The translations under genes were made by a program, and so were the position numbers. The notes under the pieces were generated by a model. That model had not been told where the DNA came from, ran no database searches, and worked only from the letters and a program-made list of their open reading frames with translations. Source: Acephala macrosclerotiorum (Eukaryota > Ascomycota > Leotiomycetes > Helotiales > Mollisiaceae). Taken from it: DNA of 64,000 bases. How positions within the stretch are numbered: the stretch's first letter is position 1; each line of letters begins with the position of its first letter. Positions 21,933 to 32,957 of the stretch are shown here, one piece after another. The stretch is taken from positions 62,001 through 126,000 of the forward strand of contig MU119330.1 of the NCBI GenBank assembly GCA_014904845.1. Reading direction: 5' to 3'.

Positions 21933-23639
21933 AGCGATACTTTCTAAGTACCTGGTGCTGTGAACGTTGGGCTGGTTGAGTTGCTTCGTATTACCTCGAA
22001 TGCGAAGATGGCAGCATCGAGATGTGTAGCTCTCGGTTAAGCAGCCGCGCTAACACTTCCGTCTCAAGGGAGATGTTAGTCAAACCAACGCCCAACTATC
22101 GAAACCGACAGTGTAGAAGCTCTAGCTTCTATGGAAAATTGCAAGCTATGCACATTAAACCTTCCATGCATCTAGTCACAAGGCCAAGCTCAGAAATGAG
22201 GATGGAAGGCTAAGAGCGTCATCTTGCTTGTAGTAGGCAATAGGCTCGATGAGGTTGTCACAATTGCATTGAATCAGCCGTCGAGCTCTATCTTTGAAAG
22301 GGTAATTTGACGCTGTGATCCAGCATCTTCTCTCATTTTAAAGGCGTCATACGTTCGGCCACAGTTCTGAATTGTCGAGGTGGATGGGAACGATGAGCTG
22401 AGATTTGAGCCCTCATCTACCCGGAGAAGCTCTTCAGCATCAATGAGATCCTGAAATCACAGAGATACGGGCCTGTTGCGTGAGTGTCGGCAACATTACA
22501 ATTCAATTCTATTGCCAACTAACCTGTATCATCATCTAGACTTCCATCTTAGTTCTAACTCAAGGTGAATTCTAATAGGAACACAGGACTCATCATCTCA
22601 GCTACTCTTTTCAGAGTCTTTTGTAAGTTTTCAACTAGCTGACATCCTTCCTCCTTCTCGTTCTTGCCCAGCACCTTGTCCAATTCCTTCAAGACTCCCT
22701 CCAGCTTCCCTGCATCACCCCGGCCGTCACTCCCCTTTACTGTCTCACCAAACTTCAAGGTTCGTTCTTCTCCACCTGGATTTATTTTATTTAAATTTCG
22801 ATTTATTTATTTAAACGGGGGTTTTTTTTTATTTTATTTTATTTTATTTTTTTTATTTTATTTATTTTATTTTATTTTATTTTATTTTTATTTTATTTTA
22901 ATTTTTTTTTTTTAAAAAAAAAACTCAATATATAATCGTATAAAATTAATAACTTTCGTATAATAAACCGAATAATAAATAAATATAATTATCAATTTAA
23001 AAAGGAAATAAAAACGTAATTAAACAACTTGAATAAAAGTAAAGCGAAAATAAATAGCGTTAAACAAAGCGGCGACGCTTATTAACCGCATAAGAAGTAA
23101 ATTGAAAAAATTTGTCGTTTGAGATTGTTAATATAACCTGCGCCAAAACTGGAGTTCTCTAAAGTCCACTTTTATCTTTGGACGTAAACAGTCACTACTT
23201 TAGCATGAACCGAGCCCTGAGCCTGGTGCCCTGAACACCCTGATGAGTTGGCTGAATTATACTCAGGGGGATCGCCTGCTGTGTTGTGGCATATGATTCA
23301 GAGACTTTAGAAGCCTACATCGCCTATAAGTACGGGCTACTGACCTCTATAGAACGGCGGCCAATTCAGCCTTTTCAATCCTGAGTTACAAGCCTTACAT
23401 TGTACGCGATCTCTAGCCTGAGAGTCACCAACATCTCCAGAACACATCCGCCCTAAATAGGCATACAGCAAGAAAGTCGAAGCGGCCTATAAAATAAGAA
23501 GGAGACACTAAATACTGTCCAACCATCTTATTTCACAATGTCAAGGAAATTTGCACTATCCATATTCCTCACCACCACTCTTGCCAAGAAACTGTCTGGA
23601 CGAGCAGAAGGGTACAGCGCGATCAAGTGTATAGGATCC
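21933..23639. other. Gene-free, partly very AT-rich relic region
   Basis: Bases 22924-23140 are strongly AT-rich with no coding frame, as in RIP-degraded repeats. A minus-strand frame at 22758-22555 (start MKFGETVKGSDGRGDAGKLE) has a natural-looking helical composition but no start context, splice partner or known family. A 35-codon frame at 23538 begins with a signal-like stretch and is likewise unsupported. Confidence 0.5.
22822..22923. repeat. (TTTTA)n low-complexity tract ending in poly-A
   Basis: About 100 bp made only of T and A, mostly TTTTA units, then a T-run and a 10-base A-run. It sits at the boundary of an AT-rich relic region. Confidence 0.95.
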
Positions 23640-25426
23640 CTATGATGAAATCTGTATCCGAGACGAAGAACGGTGGAATAATTTAAAAATCATATCCTTC
23701 AAATGGCTCGTCCATGACTTCGAGAGCTTCCTGGCACTATTTGAATTCGTGTTTGCTTGAGGCTCCACTATCGCTGGTCTCAGAGGGCCTCGAAAAAGGG
23801 ATTTAATACGATTCCAGAGGCTTGGACTGCAACGTGACTCTTCGAAGGTAACTGAAGACGCGTCTGAAAGTAAAGGTGTCCGCTCATCAGTGGATGGAGG
23901 TCCAATATTGTACGCCATCTGCGGAGACAATCTATCACCTTGAACGCTTCTTGACAGGGAATTCGAGTTCTTTGATGCAGACGTTGGAGACTGGGACATT
24001 ACTTTGAGGACCGCCTGCCGCAGCCTATGTCCACGCGGCTGCCTCCAGCCCTCCCGAAACCCACCCCATTGAACCTTTTGGAGACTTGTGCTTTCTGCCT
24101 TCATGAACTTTTTCAAGTGATCGGCAAGCCTCTTCAGTTCTGTTTCGTCTTGCTTTTGCTTGAAATGGAATGTCAAGCTGAGAAACTGGGGGATAGGCTT
24201 GTCAATCTCGTCTTCCTCGTCATTATCATCCTCATCCTCGCTGTGTTGTGCTGGGCTCATCGCTGAGATACCTTCACGAGGAAGAGGAGCAAGAATGATG
24301 TGCTGCCAAGCATCGATATCGCGTGTGGTGAGTGAAGGCTTTTGATTTTTCGGGAAGTCAGGGCAATCGTAAATCGTTTTGGCGAGTTTGCTTGTTGTGA
24401 ACATGGGCGAGGCATAGGAAGTCGCCCGTGCTGATTGGGGAGCAAGTTTTTCAAGTGCCCAGATTAGAGCTGAAGTAAATGATTCTGGTCCAGGTGATCG
24501 CGTATAATTTGACTCCGAGGCAGCCAGATATTCGAAAGACCTAGCAAGAGAGTCAGAAGGTATTCATGCCACTATGAGAAGTTGGCAAACCTCGAGGTCA
24601 AGGCAGACTCTCGGCCCAGATCACTAGCGTAGCAGCAATCAAAGATCAAGAAAACATCTGCCCTAGTAGTTTTCAAGTTGCCCTCGACGAAATTCCAGGT
24701 GATGTGACTATACTGCTGACCCAAATTCTTTTCTTTATGTCTCCTTCGTCTATAATCGTGAGCGAAAGTTTGTTCACTGGGATCACATCATATACCCTGA
24801 CATCTTTAAGTGGCCTTCGTCCTTTCCAGGAGAGCCATGCCCAGCGTAGTAGATGATGAAGAGAGTATCATCCTGATCGTTCTGGTTTACGAAGTTTGCC
24901 ACAGCTAGGTTCGCTTGAGCTTGAGGCAGAGAACGTTCTCTGCTATCAATGCGAAAACTTTGGACCTCGTAGTTATACTTGTTTTCGAAAACGTCCTTAA
25001 GTCGTTTGACCTTGACAGAGGAAATTTATGTCAGCAGCTGATATGTAGAAAAGGCAGAATAGTTCAGGTTGGTGAGGTTACCTCTTCCTCAACAGCCATG
25101 TCATCGCATTCCGGGTGCCACGATAGCAGTAGCACGAAAACATGTGCATAAAAGGATTTCTGTTCGCCGCCTGACATCCAATTGCTCCATTGCACTTGAT
25201 ATTTGGCGTCTTCTTGCACCCCTTCCTCCAGATAGTGGATGTTTTGAGGCACCGAAGAGTCTGGCCCTGGCTGAGCAGTGTTCAACACCGGCGTTAGCGT
25301 TGGTTTAACTTGCTGTGCTCGCCCTGCGATGCGAGTCGAAGATTGCACCATCGCAATTGTGTTTGATTGCTGTTGTTGGTAGATTGGCATGTACTGTACA
25401 ATTTCATTTGTGACACGGCAACCCAT
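23640..25426 (-). CDS. Caspase-like (peptidase C14) protein
   Basis: Minus-strand exons 25426-25082, 25010-24796, 24749-24591 and 24540-23640 join in frame through GT-AG introns of 71, 46 and 50 bp, giving about 539 residues. The start is uncertain: ATGs at 25426 and 25388 both fit. The caspase p20 region begins HVFVLLLSWHPECDDMAVEE and contains both catalytic motifs: YYAGHG (His near residue 173) and LIFDCCYAS (Cys near 225). FEYLAASESNYTRSPGPESF and TSALIWALEKLAP follow, typical of fungal caspase-domain proteins fused to variable tails. The last 250 residues are charged and low in known motifs. Fungal members are cysteine proteases usually linked to stress or regulated cell death; substrate here unknown. 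Neighbours DUF6594 and ankyrin genes are common in fungal heterokaryon-incompatibility-type regions. Confidence 0.85.
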
Positions 25427-25590
25427 ATAAGTATACAACAAAAGTGGATCTTATTAAGTATCTCCTGAAAGCCAACCAAACGCCAATTGCCCGGCTCAGG
25501 CGAACAAAGCAGGCACCCTACGAGGAGGCTGTGCGGATGTTGTGCAGCCAAGCCCTGTGAGGCACAGCGCACTGCCTGCCAGAGGCATTC

Positions 25591-25929
25591 TTAGGCGCGT
25601 TTCAAGCCTTTCTCTCTTTTCCATCTCTCGGGACCATACCACACTCCCTCTTTATCTTGCTCCTGTACCTTGTACACCCAGCCCTCCTTCTCCTCGTCAT
25701 ATCGCCCTTCCTTCACATACACCACGATGTCCGGTAAATCGGGTGCATCCTCCGTTGCTACTTTCATCCACACCTTAGCTTTATCTTCAAACCTTCGCGC
25801 ATACTACAATCAATTCCATCAGCCTTATTCCTTTCCACCAGCGCGCTCTCAATCTCTTACCTTCTTCCTCTTGCCCGTTGGCACATAATCAGCACGTCCA
25901 GGGTCTTGGATAACTTGTTTGTTCTCCAT
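25591..25929 (-). CDS. Small hypothetical protein, 93 residues
   Basis: Two minus-strand exons, 25929-25861 and 25803-25591, join in phase 0 across a 57-bp GT-AG intron. The product starts MENKQVIQDPGRADYVPTGK and ends WYGPERWKREKGLKRA; it is charged, with a VYVKEGRYDEEKEGWVYKV segment that looks like a beta hairpin. I do not recognise a family. An in-frame TAG directly upstream of the ATG could itself be the acceptor of a further 5' exon. The clean splice signals and even composition argue that it is coding. Confidence 0.45.
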
Positions 25930-26653
25930 GAATGTCTAGGACATGAATTAGCAAGTGCTCGGGGGCTTTCTCCATTTCGCCGCATACGGTACTGCCCTAC
26001 TTTGGCGGTGGTGGTCTGTGCACTCGTGAATCTGCCGGCCCTTCCTGGTCGCACGTTGCTGTGGACTTTGTTCGGGTATTGACGTCGGGAAAACCTTGTG
26101 AGGTTGATTCCGGGGCAACTTCACTCTTATATGAGACCTTCATAGGAGTCAGACAAGGCGGAATGGAAGCTTCAGAAAACTTTGGTTGTGTTGTTGCCGT
26201 CCAATCAAAAGGTTGCTTTTCGGTGAGCGGATTTGGCACACACCTCCTTCTGGGGCTCAATGGTGAACTGGACGCCAGTTCCAGCCAGCCTTACTTTTCC
26301 AGGAAATAAGGAAGCAGGCTGATGCTATGCATGCCGCTCGCCCAGCTCAGGAGCGCCGCGAATTGTTGTGCAACACTGTGTTTCCACAACCACCACACCA
26401 CGGTGCTTTTGGCTTGTGTTGCTTGCCATTCGTGCAAACACATTCTATCAAAGAAAACGTTCTCAAGATCGGCTATTGGTTTCACTTCTGCTGGAATGGC
26501 CGCCCGATCAACCCCATACTCTACTCGGTGTGAACTTCTCAGGAGATATAATCCTTCTTCTTCCTTACGAAGAGTTGTGTCCTATCGAAATATTACTGGT
26601 TATTTCACGCTCTGCGATTTCTTCCAAATGCTCAATGCTCACTGTGAAATCCA
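25930..26653. other. Intergenic region with an unassigned minus-strand open frame
   Basis: A minus-strand frame at 26260-25997 (starting MSPRRRCVPNPLTEKQPFDW) is proline-rich at its end and could be an upstream exon of the small hypothetical gene. I could not find a donor that joins it in phase. Confidence 0.4.
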
Positions 26654-28017
26654 ATGGACTCAACAGCAGCCAATATCGATCTTGAGAAAGTGGCAGGGAC
26701 TTCGGGACAGCCACCATACTCACCGAATTCACAATCGACATGGGAAAGCCAAGATGACACTTTGAATTCCCCTGTTGTGGCAGACCGAATTGTGATTGAG
26801 GAGGACACTGATGAAGAAAGTGGCAAGTTTGCCCCAACCTAACAAGATCTCTCGATTAACATAAAGGCAATTCAAGCGCAAGCGCAAAAGCCAGCATCTC
26901 TCCTTCCCCGATTCCTAAAGGCTATTACTCCCAAATGTCTCACCAACTCACCCTCACAACCCTTTCGAACCATTATCCGGAAGCGTGAGTTGGCCGTCAC
27001 TCTATCGCTGAAAAATTACTAATGAACTCAGTGGAACGCTGTGAAGAAGGATATCCCTACTTAGCAACATTCTTAGATAGTGATGAGAACTTCATGATCT
27101 ATCGTAGATTTGGCTTCATCCATGCTCGTCTTCTACTCCAAAAACAAGATGAGCTCCGCATAATGGAAGAAGAACTAGACCGAATGGATCGGCGCGACAA
27201 GTTCCAAAACACAAAAGCCCTTCAATGTAGGATGGAAGATGTTGAACGGCAGGATCAGATTGGCGAAACGCGACAAGCGCTCCTTGCTCGCATGGAAAAC
27301 ACCATTTTAAGATATGACGAGCTCTTACTCAAAGCACAACAGCTGGCCGCGGCAAATCGTCCTCCAGAGCGCGATTACAACAGTGTAGCCAATTTCGTCC
27401 GACACAAGAAACCCCTCATGCAGGGTGATGATGATTTCATCTATAATAAAGAAGACTTGATTACACTCCGGCCTGGCAGAGAGAGTGCGTGGCTCGATGC
27501 AATGGTGGAGAAACTCTTGAAACTATTTCCCCGAACGGCTGTCAAGTATATATTTTGCTCCAAGGTACGATGGCCTACTCACAAGTCATACACTAGAATA
27601 AATCGCTAACATTCTCTCACAATCAGGAGACGGCAGCCAAAACCACCGACGAATCTCTGTTCCTTCCCACCAAAGCTCGTGTGGATCGACTCGTGAGCTG
27701 CCTCATCATGATTACGGTGCTCGCACTACTCATCGTGCCCGTCTACGCTCTGTATCATGTAGGCTCATCTTTCAATAAGTCGAACGCAAGTACTTCCAAC
27801 GCGATCTGTATAGGGATATTGCTGGTTGCGACGTTACTGTTTTCCGCTGCGCTCGCACTATTTACCAAAGCTAAACGGCACGAGCTGCTTGGTGCAGCTG
27901 CTGCGTGAGTGTGCAATGACATGTCAATTGATTTAAAAACGTGGCTGACGAAATAGCAGCTACTGTGCTCTGCTGGTGGTCTTTATTGCAAACCTGGGTA
28001 TTAATAACGTAACTTGA
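26654..28017 (+). CDS. DUF6594-domain membrane protein
   Basis: Exons 26654-26822, 26877-26984, 27032-27564, 27627-27904 and 27960-28017 give 381 residues. Introns 2-4 are clear GT-AG; intron 1 is less sure and uses a GC donor (GTG|GCAAGT). The DUF6594 core starts at CEEGYPYLATFLDSDENFMI and continues YRRFGFIHARLLLQKQDELR, an EEELDRMD helix, then PRTAVKYIFCSKE. Three hydrophobic segments close the protein: LVSCLIMITVLALLIVPVYA, AICIGILLVATLLFSAALAL and YCALLVVFIANLG. That layout, a cytosolic helical domain plus three C-terminal membrane helices, is usual for this fungal family of unknown function. The first exon (acidic, Ser-rich) is the weakest part of the model. Confidence 0.78.
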
Positions 28018-29323
28018 AACTTGTTACCTGCCATGTCTAACAAAACGCATGGTTCATAACATTCTAAATGTCCTTTGAGGTTGTTGAGATAATTATTTCT
28101 TTCTTTGAAGTTATAAACGCTGATAGCAGGGGAAAATTAAACTAGTGGTGTAAAGTAAACGAGTTTAAAATAAGATAACTAAGAAGCGTGATTAATTATT
28201 CTAGTCATAATAACTTTTCTCTGTATGAATGGTGTGTTAAAACGTGTTAAATATACAGTTCAATCAAGCTGACACATATACTGCACCTCATCAGGTTCCA
28301 AGAGCTTACCCCAACAGGAAATGCTCTGCTTCTATTCAGCGCATTCCACTTTCCCTGAAACTATATTCAATGAATGCACCAGTCAGGTGCTGCTGCCAAG
28401 CAGCTTTCAAGTTTCGTTTGAAACACCCTCCTCTTCTCTTCGGACTCCCTTATCTCAAGATGATTTAACCTAATTTTTCCTTCAATGTGTGTTTTGCCCC
28501 ATCAAAGATCTTCTTCGTCTCACCACACTAACCATTCTAAACTGTATAGAAAGCCAAATCCTGTCCAACCCTCAAAGTCCGAAGATCGGAGTTTGGGCGA
28601 GAGGAGGAGGGGGAAAGGGGTTCTTGTTTGGGCTGCCTGGGGGCCGACTTCGTCCCCCTGAACACAATCGTATTGAGGTGACAACTTTCGCACAGCAGAG
28701 CCGAATAGGAAGTCAATCATGATTAGTCAATAGACGGGAGAGCAGGAACGTGACCAAGTAGCCTGAGTAGAGGTGAGGCGAGGGTGAGTAGCGCTTGAGC
28801 AAAACGCCGGGGTACTCTAATTTGCGGTACTGAATTTTGATGCACTCCAATTAATACTGTAAGTTAGGCCATGCTAACGTGTGGTTTATTCCTTAATATC
28901 CAAAACGCTAGTAGGGACGTCCGATGTCCACCAACCTACCAATTTCGACATTGAGGGTCTGAGATAAACAATAGGTCGGGCGGTTAAGGGTTAGGCGGTT
29001 ACGGGTCAGGCGGTTACGGGTTGGGCGGTTACAGGTTGGGCGGTTATTGTTTCGGACCGATGCAGCTAGTCCCCACGATACGATTTGCATTGCAGGACTG
29101 TTCAAAACCCTTAGATTATTGCGCGGAATGTTCAATCCAAACCATTATTAGTACCTTTATTAGTACCTTTATTAGTACCTATCACAGAGACAATCGTCAG
29201 TTCTATAATCGTTCCGACTTTTTGTTCTGCGACCCTATTCCTCTCCCCCTCCATTATAAAACTTGCGACCATGGCTTACCTCCTTTGTGTAAATCAAGAT
29301 GAAGGTGCGAATAGGGCCCGAAT
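28018..29323. other. Intergenic region with short tandem repeats, no supported gene
   Basis: AT-rich at 28080-28240. Besides the 15-bp repeat listed separately, three copies of the 12-bp unit ATTAGTACCTTT occur near 29145-29182. No gene seen. Confidence 0.5.
28972..29046. repeat. 15-bp tandem repeat, five copies
   Basis: CGGTTA recurs exactly every 15 bp at 28981, 28996, 29011, 29026 and 29041, with a 9-bp variable G-rich filler. On the minus strand the unit reads as an NRPTx pentapeptide repeat, but the containing frame is short and has no other support. Confidence 0.85.
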
Positions 29324-31473
29324 ATGCCAGAGGGGAACTCATCGCTAATAACACTAGATGACCAGAAGGCTCAGCTAAGCGATATCAGGAGAGATTTTCA
29401 TTCGATCGTAGGACATATCTCGGGACGACTTTTGGGATTGGACGGCTCGACCTATTACCAACCACTGTTGGCTTTGCTTGCTGGTATTGGGCTCATCCTG
29501 CATAGCTTTGGGCTCTTCCTGTCAGTTTCTCAAGCCGAGATTGAAGCCCTGCTTTTGCCACCTGTAAGAAACTAGATCCCCGGACCCTAGCAAGCCGCAC
29601 CCAAAAGTCCGTCTGACGTAAATAGGACAAAGACAAGATACCAGCGGCAAATGCGTGCGGTGTGATTGTGGAACGTGACGCTGAGCTAATTAAACCTGTT
29701 TCTCAAGTCAGCGATACACCACCGGTCTCCCATGCTCCGAGTTTGACACCTGTAATAGCCACGTTCTCTCGAAAAGATATTATTTGGAAGAGGTTGACTG
29801 AGTTGTCCGAGGAACGGCATATCTCGCCAATGATCTTTGAAGCCGCAGCACGTCAAGACTACCCGACTTGTTCTCTTTTGATATCGGAAGGTGTTGACTG
29901 TGACATACCTGGGCCTAGTGGGAGAAGTTTGGCTCATGTTGCGGCAATGACTGGGAACAAGCGACTACTTCGTACTCTGGCTTCGTCTTCGACAAGGATT
30001 TGGTCTACTTGTAGCCAAGGTAAAATACCGTTGGATTATGCTGCATTCAACAACCACCTGGAAGTTGTTAAATACCTGGTTGGGGAGTCGCGCTTTTTCA
30101 ATTTCGCGAACGATCAGAAATTGGCAATCCTGGAGCGCTCCACAGAGTTTGCTCAACGTCGAGGCCATGTTGGCATCGCAAATTATCTTTTAAAGACACA
30201 TCAAGATATCCGGCGCGCAGAAAACAAGCAGCTGTTCAGTGATGCTGTGTCTAAAAACGATATCAACAGGATTAAAAAACTTCTTAAAGAAGGTATCAGC
30301 GAAAGTTCTGCGTTATGGGTCGCGTGCGAAAATGGATTTACCCCTCTGGTATCCATTCTTTTGTCATCCACTTTTAATGGTTTCTCATACGACATCGCCA
30401 CGGCAATCAACTTCGCTTCCACGTCAGGACAGCAGGATCTTCTTGTGTTACTACTTTGTGGGATCGACAAGGTTTCTGAGAGGAAATTCGAAGCAAAACG
30501 TGCCTATCTGCGCTCTCTCCTTGCTGGCCAAATAAAGATATGCAAATTTCTCGTTTTGTGTGGGGAAGTCGACGTTCAAAGCGCTTTCGAAGTAGCTGCG
30601 GACTATGCAAACTCGGACCTTCTTCGATGGATAATCGAAAAGGAAGGGAAGGATAAATTCCATGGGACGCTTATCAATCGCGCCTTCCATGCCGCAGTGT
30701 CGTCTTGTTCCTCTCTACCGCTAGTCCAATTCTTGGTCAAGAATGGAGCCAATGTCAATTCAAAGAACGACATTTGGGGGACTGCCCTACAATGTGCAGC
30801 AGCCAAGGATCATTTCGATCTCGTACACTATTTGGTCTCCGAAGAAGGCGCTGATGTCAATGCCCCTGGACAATTGGGCGGAAGCAGCCCCATGATGGCG
30901 GCCGTCTCAGCAGGAAACTCCTCCATATTTCATTATTTTCTCAGTCTTCAAACTTGCTCAAATAACCAATATGGCATCTTTGGCAACATCTTGCAGACTG
31001 CAAGCTATCTTGGGAGACGGGAAATTGTGGAGGAAATATTAAGCAGTGACTTTGACATCAACGCGCGCCTTGAGCCATACGGGAGTGCTCTTATCATGGC
31101 GATCCAAGGAGGAAATTTCGACATTGCTGAGTTGCTGATCTCTCGAGGTGCCGATGTCAATCTTACTATTTCGAAGCATGGCACTGCATTGCATCTCGCA
31201 GCTGCGGGAGGGATCGAGAGTATCGTCAAGTCCCTGATTCAAGCTGGGGCCGATGTGAATGGTGAGGGAGGTGATTTTGGCACACCGCTTCAAGCTGCTG
31301 CCGCCAACGGTCATCAGCTGATAGTTTTGTTCCTGCTAGATTGTGGTGCCGAGGTCAATACGCAAGGGGGAAGGTATGGAAATGCCTTGCAGGCAGCTCA
31401 GGCAAAGGGTCATAGTCTACTTGCCAAGCTTCTGCTCTTTTCCGGAGCAAAAGCAACCCAGGATGTCTATTAA
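29324..31473 (+). CDS. Ankyrin-repeat protein
   Basis: Exons 29324-29563 and 29626-31473 (62-bp GT-AG intron, phase 0, branch CTGAC) give 695 residues. The N-terminal 80 residues contain a helix DQKAQLSDIRRDFHSIVGHI and a hydrophobic segment (PLLALLAGIGLILHSFGLFL) that may be a membrane anchor or amphipathic helix. From about residue 130 there are ankyrin-type repeats. The best are YGSALIMAIQGGNFDIAELL with SRGADVN, HGTALHLAAAGGIESIVKSL with QAGADVN, and FGTPLQAAAANGHQLIVLFL. Middle repeats are degenerate. Ankyrin arrays bind proteins; partner unknown. The start at 29324 is the first ATG in the frame; a longer 5' end is possible. Confidence 0.82.
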
Positions 31474-32494
31474 AACGTTCGCGTGACAACCCTAAGGAGG
31501 AAGCATTCAACGCAGTTTTGTAACCTTACAATGGAGTTTCCTTTCATATGCTCCTGGGCAGAGAAAGCCTGAGATCTTCTTTGGATTTCTCAACCTTCTG
31601 GTTTATAGGCTCGGCGTTTTATACTCATCCACTTTAAGATACGTTCTAGTATAGTCTTATGCAGTTTTTTGTCCAGAGTTACCAAATGAATCTCGGCTTC
31701 AGATCTGACAAACTGCCTTCCTGGGCCCTGAAGTATCAAGATATTTCCCCGCCCTCCATTCGAGGTAATTGTTCGATCCAGCAAGGAGATCAAAGGCTCT
31801 ACCAGTTCAGCTACATATCCCACCATTTTGGCAGTGAATCAAGAATCCCCATTAGTTAGGTTGTAGAAATACGCCCATAATTCGCTCATCGCCCAATGGC
31901 GGCCTATTCTAAGGTCCTGGGGGATGTTGACATATCGCGTTCAACAACGAAGACAAAATCTATCTACCCTAGCAATTACATTAGACTTTATCCTCAATTT
32001 TTTAAAGGAGGGTTTAAAGCTCTCGCATACGGCGGGGAAAAAAGGTTATAACATGGCGACTAAACGATTGTCTTTACATCAAAGTTCACTTTAACGTTTC
32101 GCACTAAAAGGCTACTACGAAAATTCCGGCATAAAGTGATAAGACTATAGAGCACTTTGCACAAAATTAGTGTTCTCAGGCTAATACTATCATTATAAAA
32201 GCGCTATAAGCAATATATTTAGCGATTCTATACTTTGTATTTGCAAAGTATTAACACTATCGGCGCTACTTGGGTTTAAACAGTCATTTTAGGGCATAGT
32301 ACCTAGAAAGCCACTGTTTTAGGGTATTTATAGGCTTAAGCACTCTAGAATAATAAGTATCAAATCTTTGACATTTACTAAAACCTTGCAAGTAAGCTTT
32401 TAGGGCTTTTTAAGGCCTTTCGGCGCAAGACTATCGCTGAAATCGTGTCACTTAGTAGATAGAGGGCCCGAATGCCCTGTAGTCTCATCACTTT
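31474..32494. other. Gene-free, AT-rich relic DNA
   Basis: Bases 31970-32460 are strongly AT-rich and free of long frames, with runs such as TTTTTAAAGG and many TATA-type words; probably an eroded transposon. No ends or target duplication could be defined. Confidence 0.5.
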
Positions 32495-32911
32495 ATGTCG
32501 GAACCTTCGTACGAGTTGGAGGAGCTCCCAATTATAGTTCAAGATACGTTTTGTCTTGAAGGACGAAAGGAGAGAGTGCTCAAGTTAGAAGAGTTAGTTG
32601 AGGAAAGACCTCCGTTGCCACGTTGGGGCTCTCATGGCGATCTAAATAGAATGTTGAAGGAGTTGCATGAAGTCTCGAAGGGGTGGAAGAGGGGGAAAGG
32701 GGGATTAGTCAGGCTGGTTGGATGTACGAAGAGCGAGGGTGAGGATGAGCTCTGTTTCACTATTCTAAAATGAATCCTAGGCCTAAGTATGGCGTATGCT
32801 GATAAGATTACTCGGGAGGATATGGACGATCTGAGCGATAAAGATGGGATGGGACTGCGCTCTGGCCTGGAAAGCTTAGGTGTGCTCTTTGTTTCTTGTT
32901 TTGGGCTGTGA
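32495..32911 (+). pseudogene. Possible small hypothetical gene interrupted by one stop
   Basis: A frame from ATG 32495 (MSEPSYELEELPIIVQDTFC) runs to a TGA at 32771. It continues in the same frame beyond it as MAYADKITREDMDDLSDKDG, ending at a second stop near 32909. Both parts have natural protein composition, which suggests a single gene cut by a stop (CGA to TGA is the usual RIP change). I do not recognise the family; it may also be chance. Confidence 0.25.
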
Positions 32912-32957
32912 GATCAGACTTTCTTGACTTTTCTACGCTTGGCTTCACGCTCAGCTG

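Noticed and set aside
28975..29050. Possible telomere-like repeat (GGGTTA words)
   Set aside because: The period is 15 bp with a CGGTTA core, not TTAGGG, and it lies between ordinary genes.
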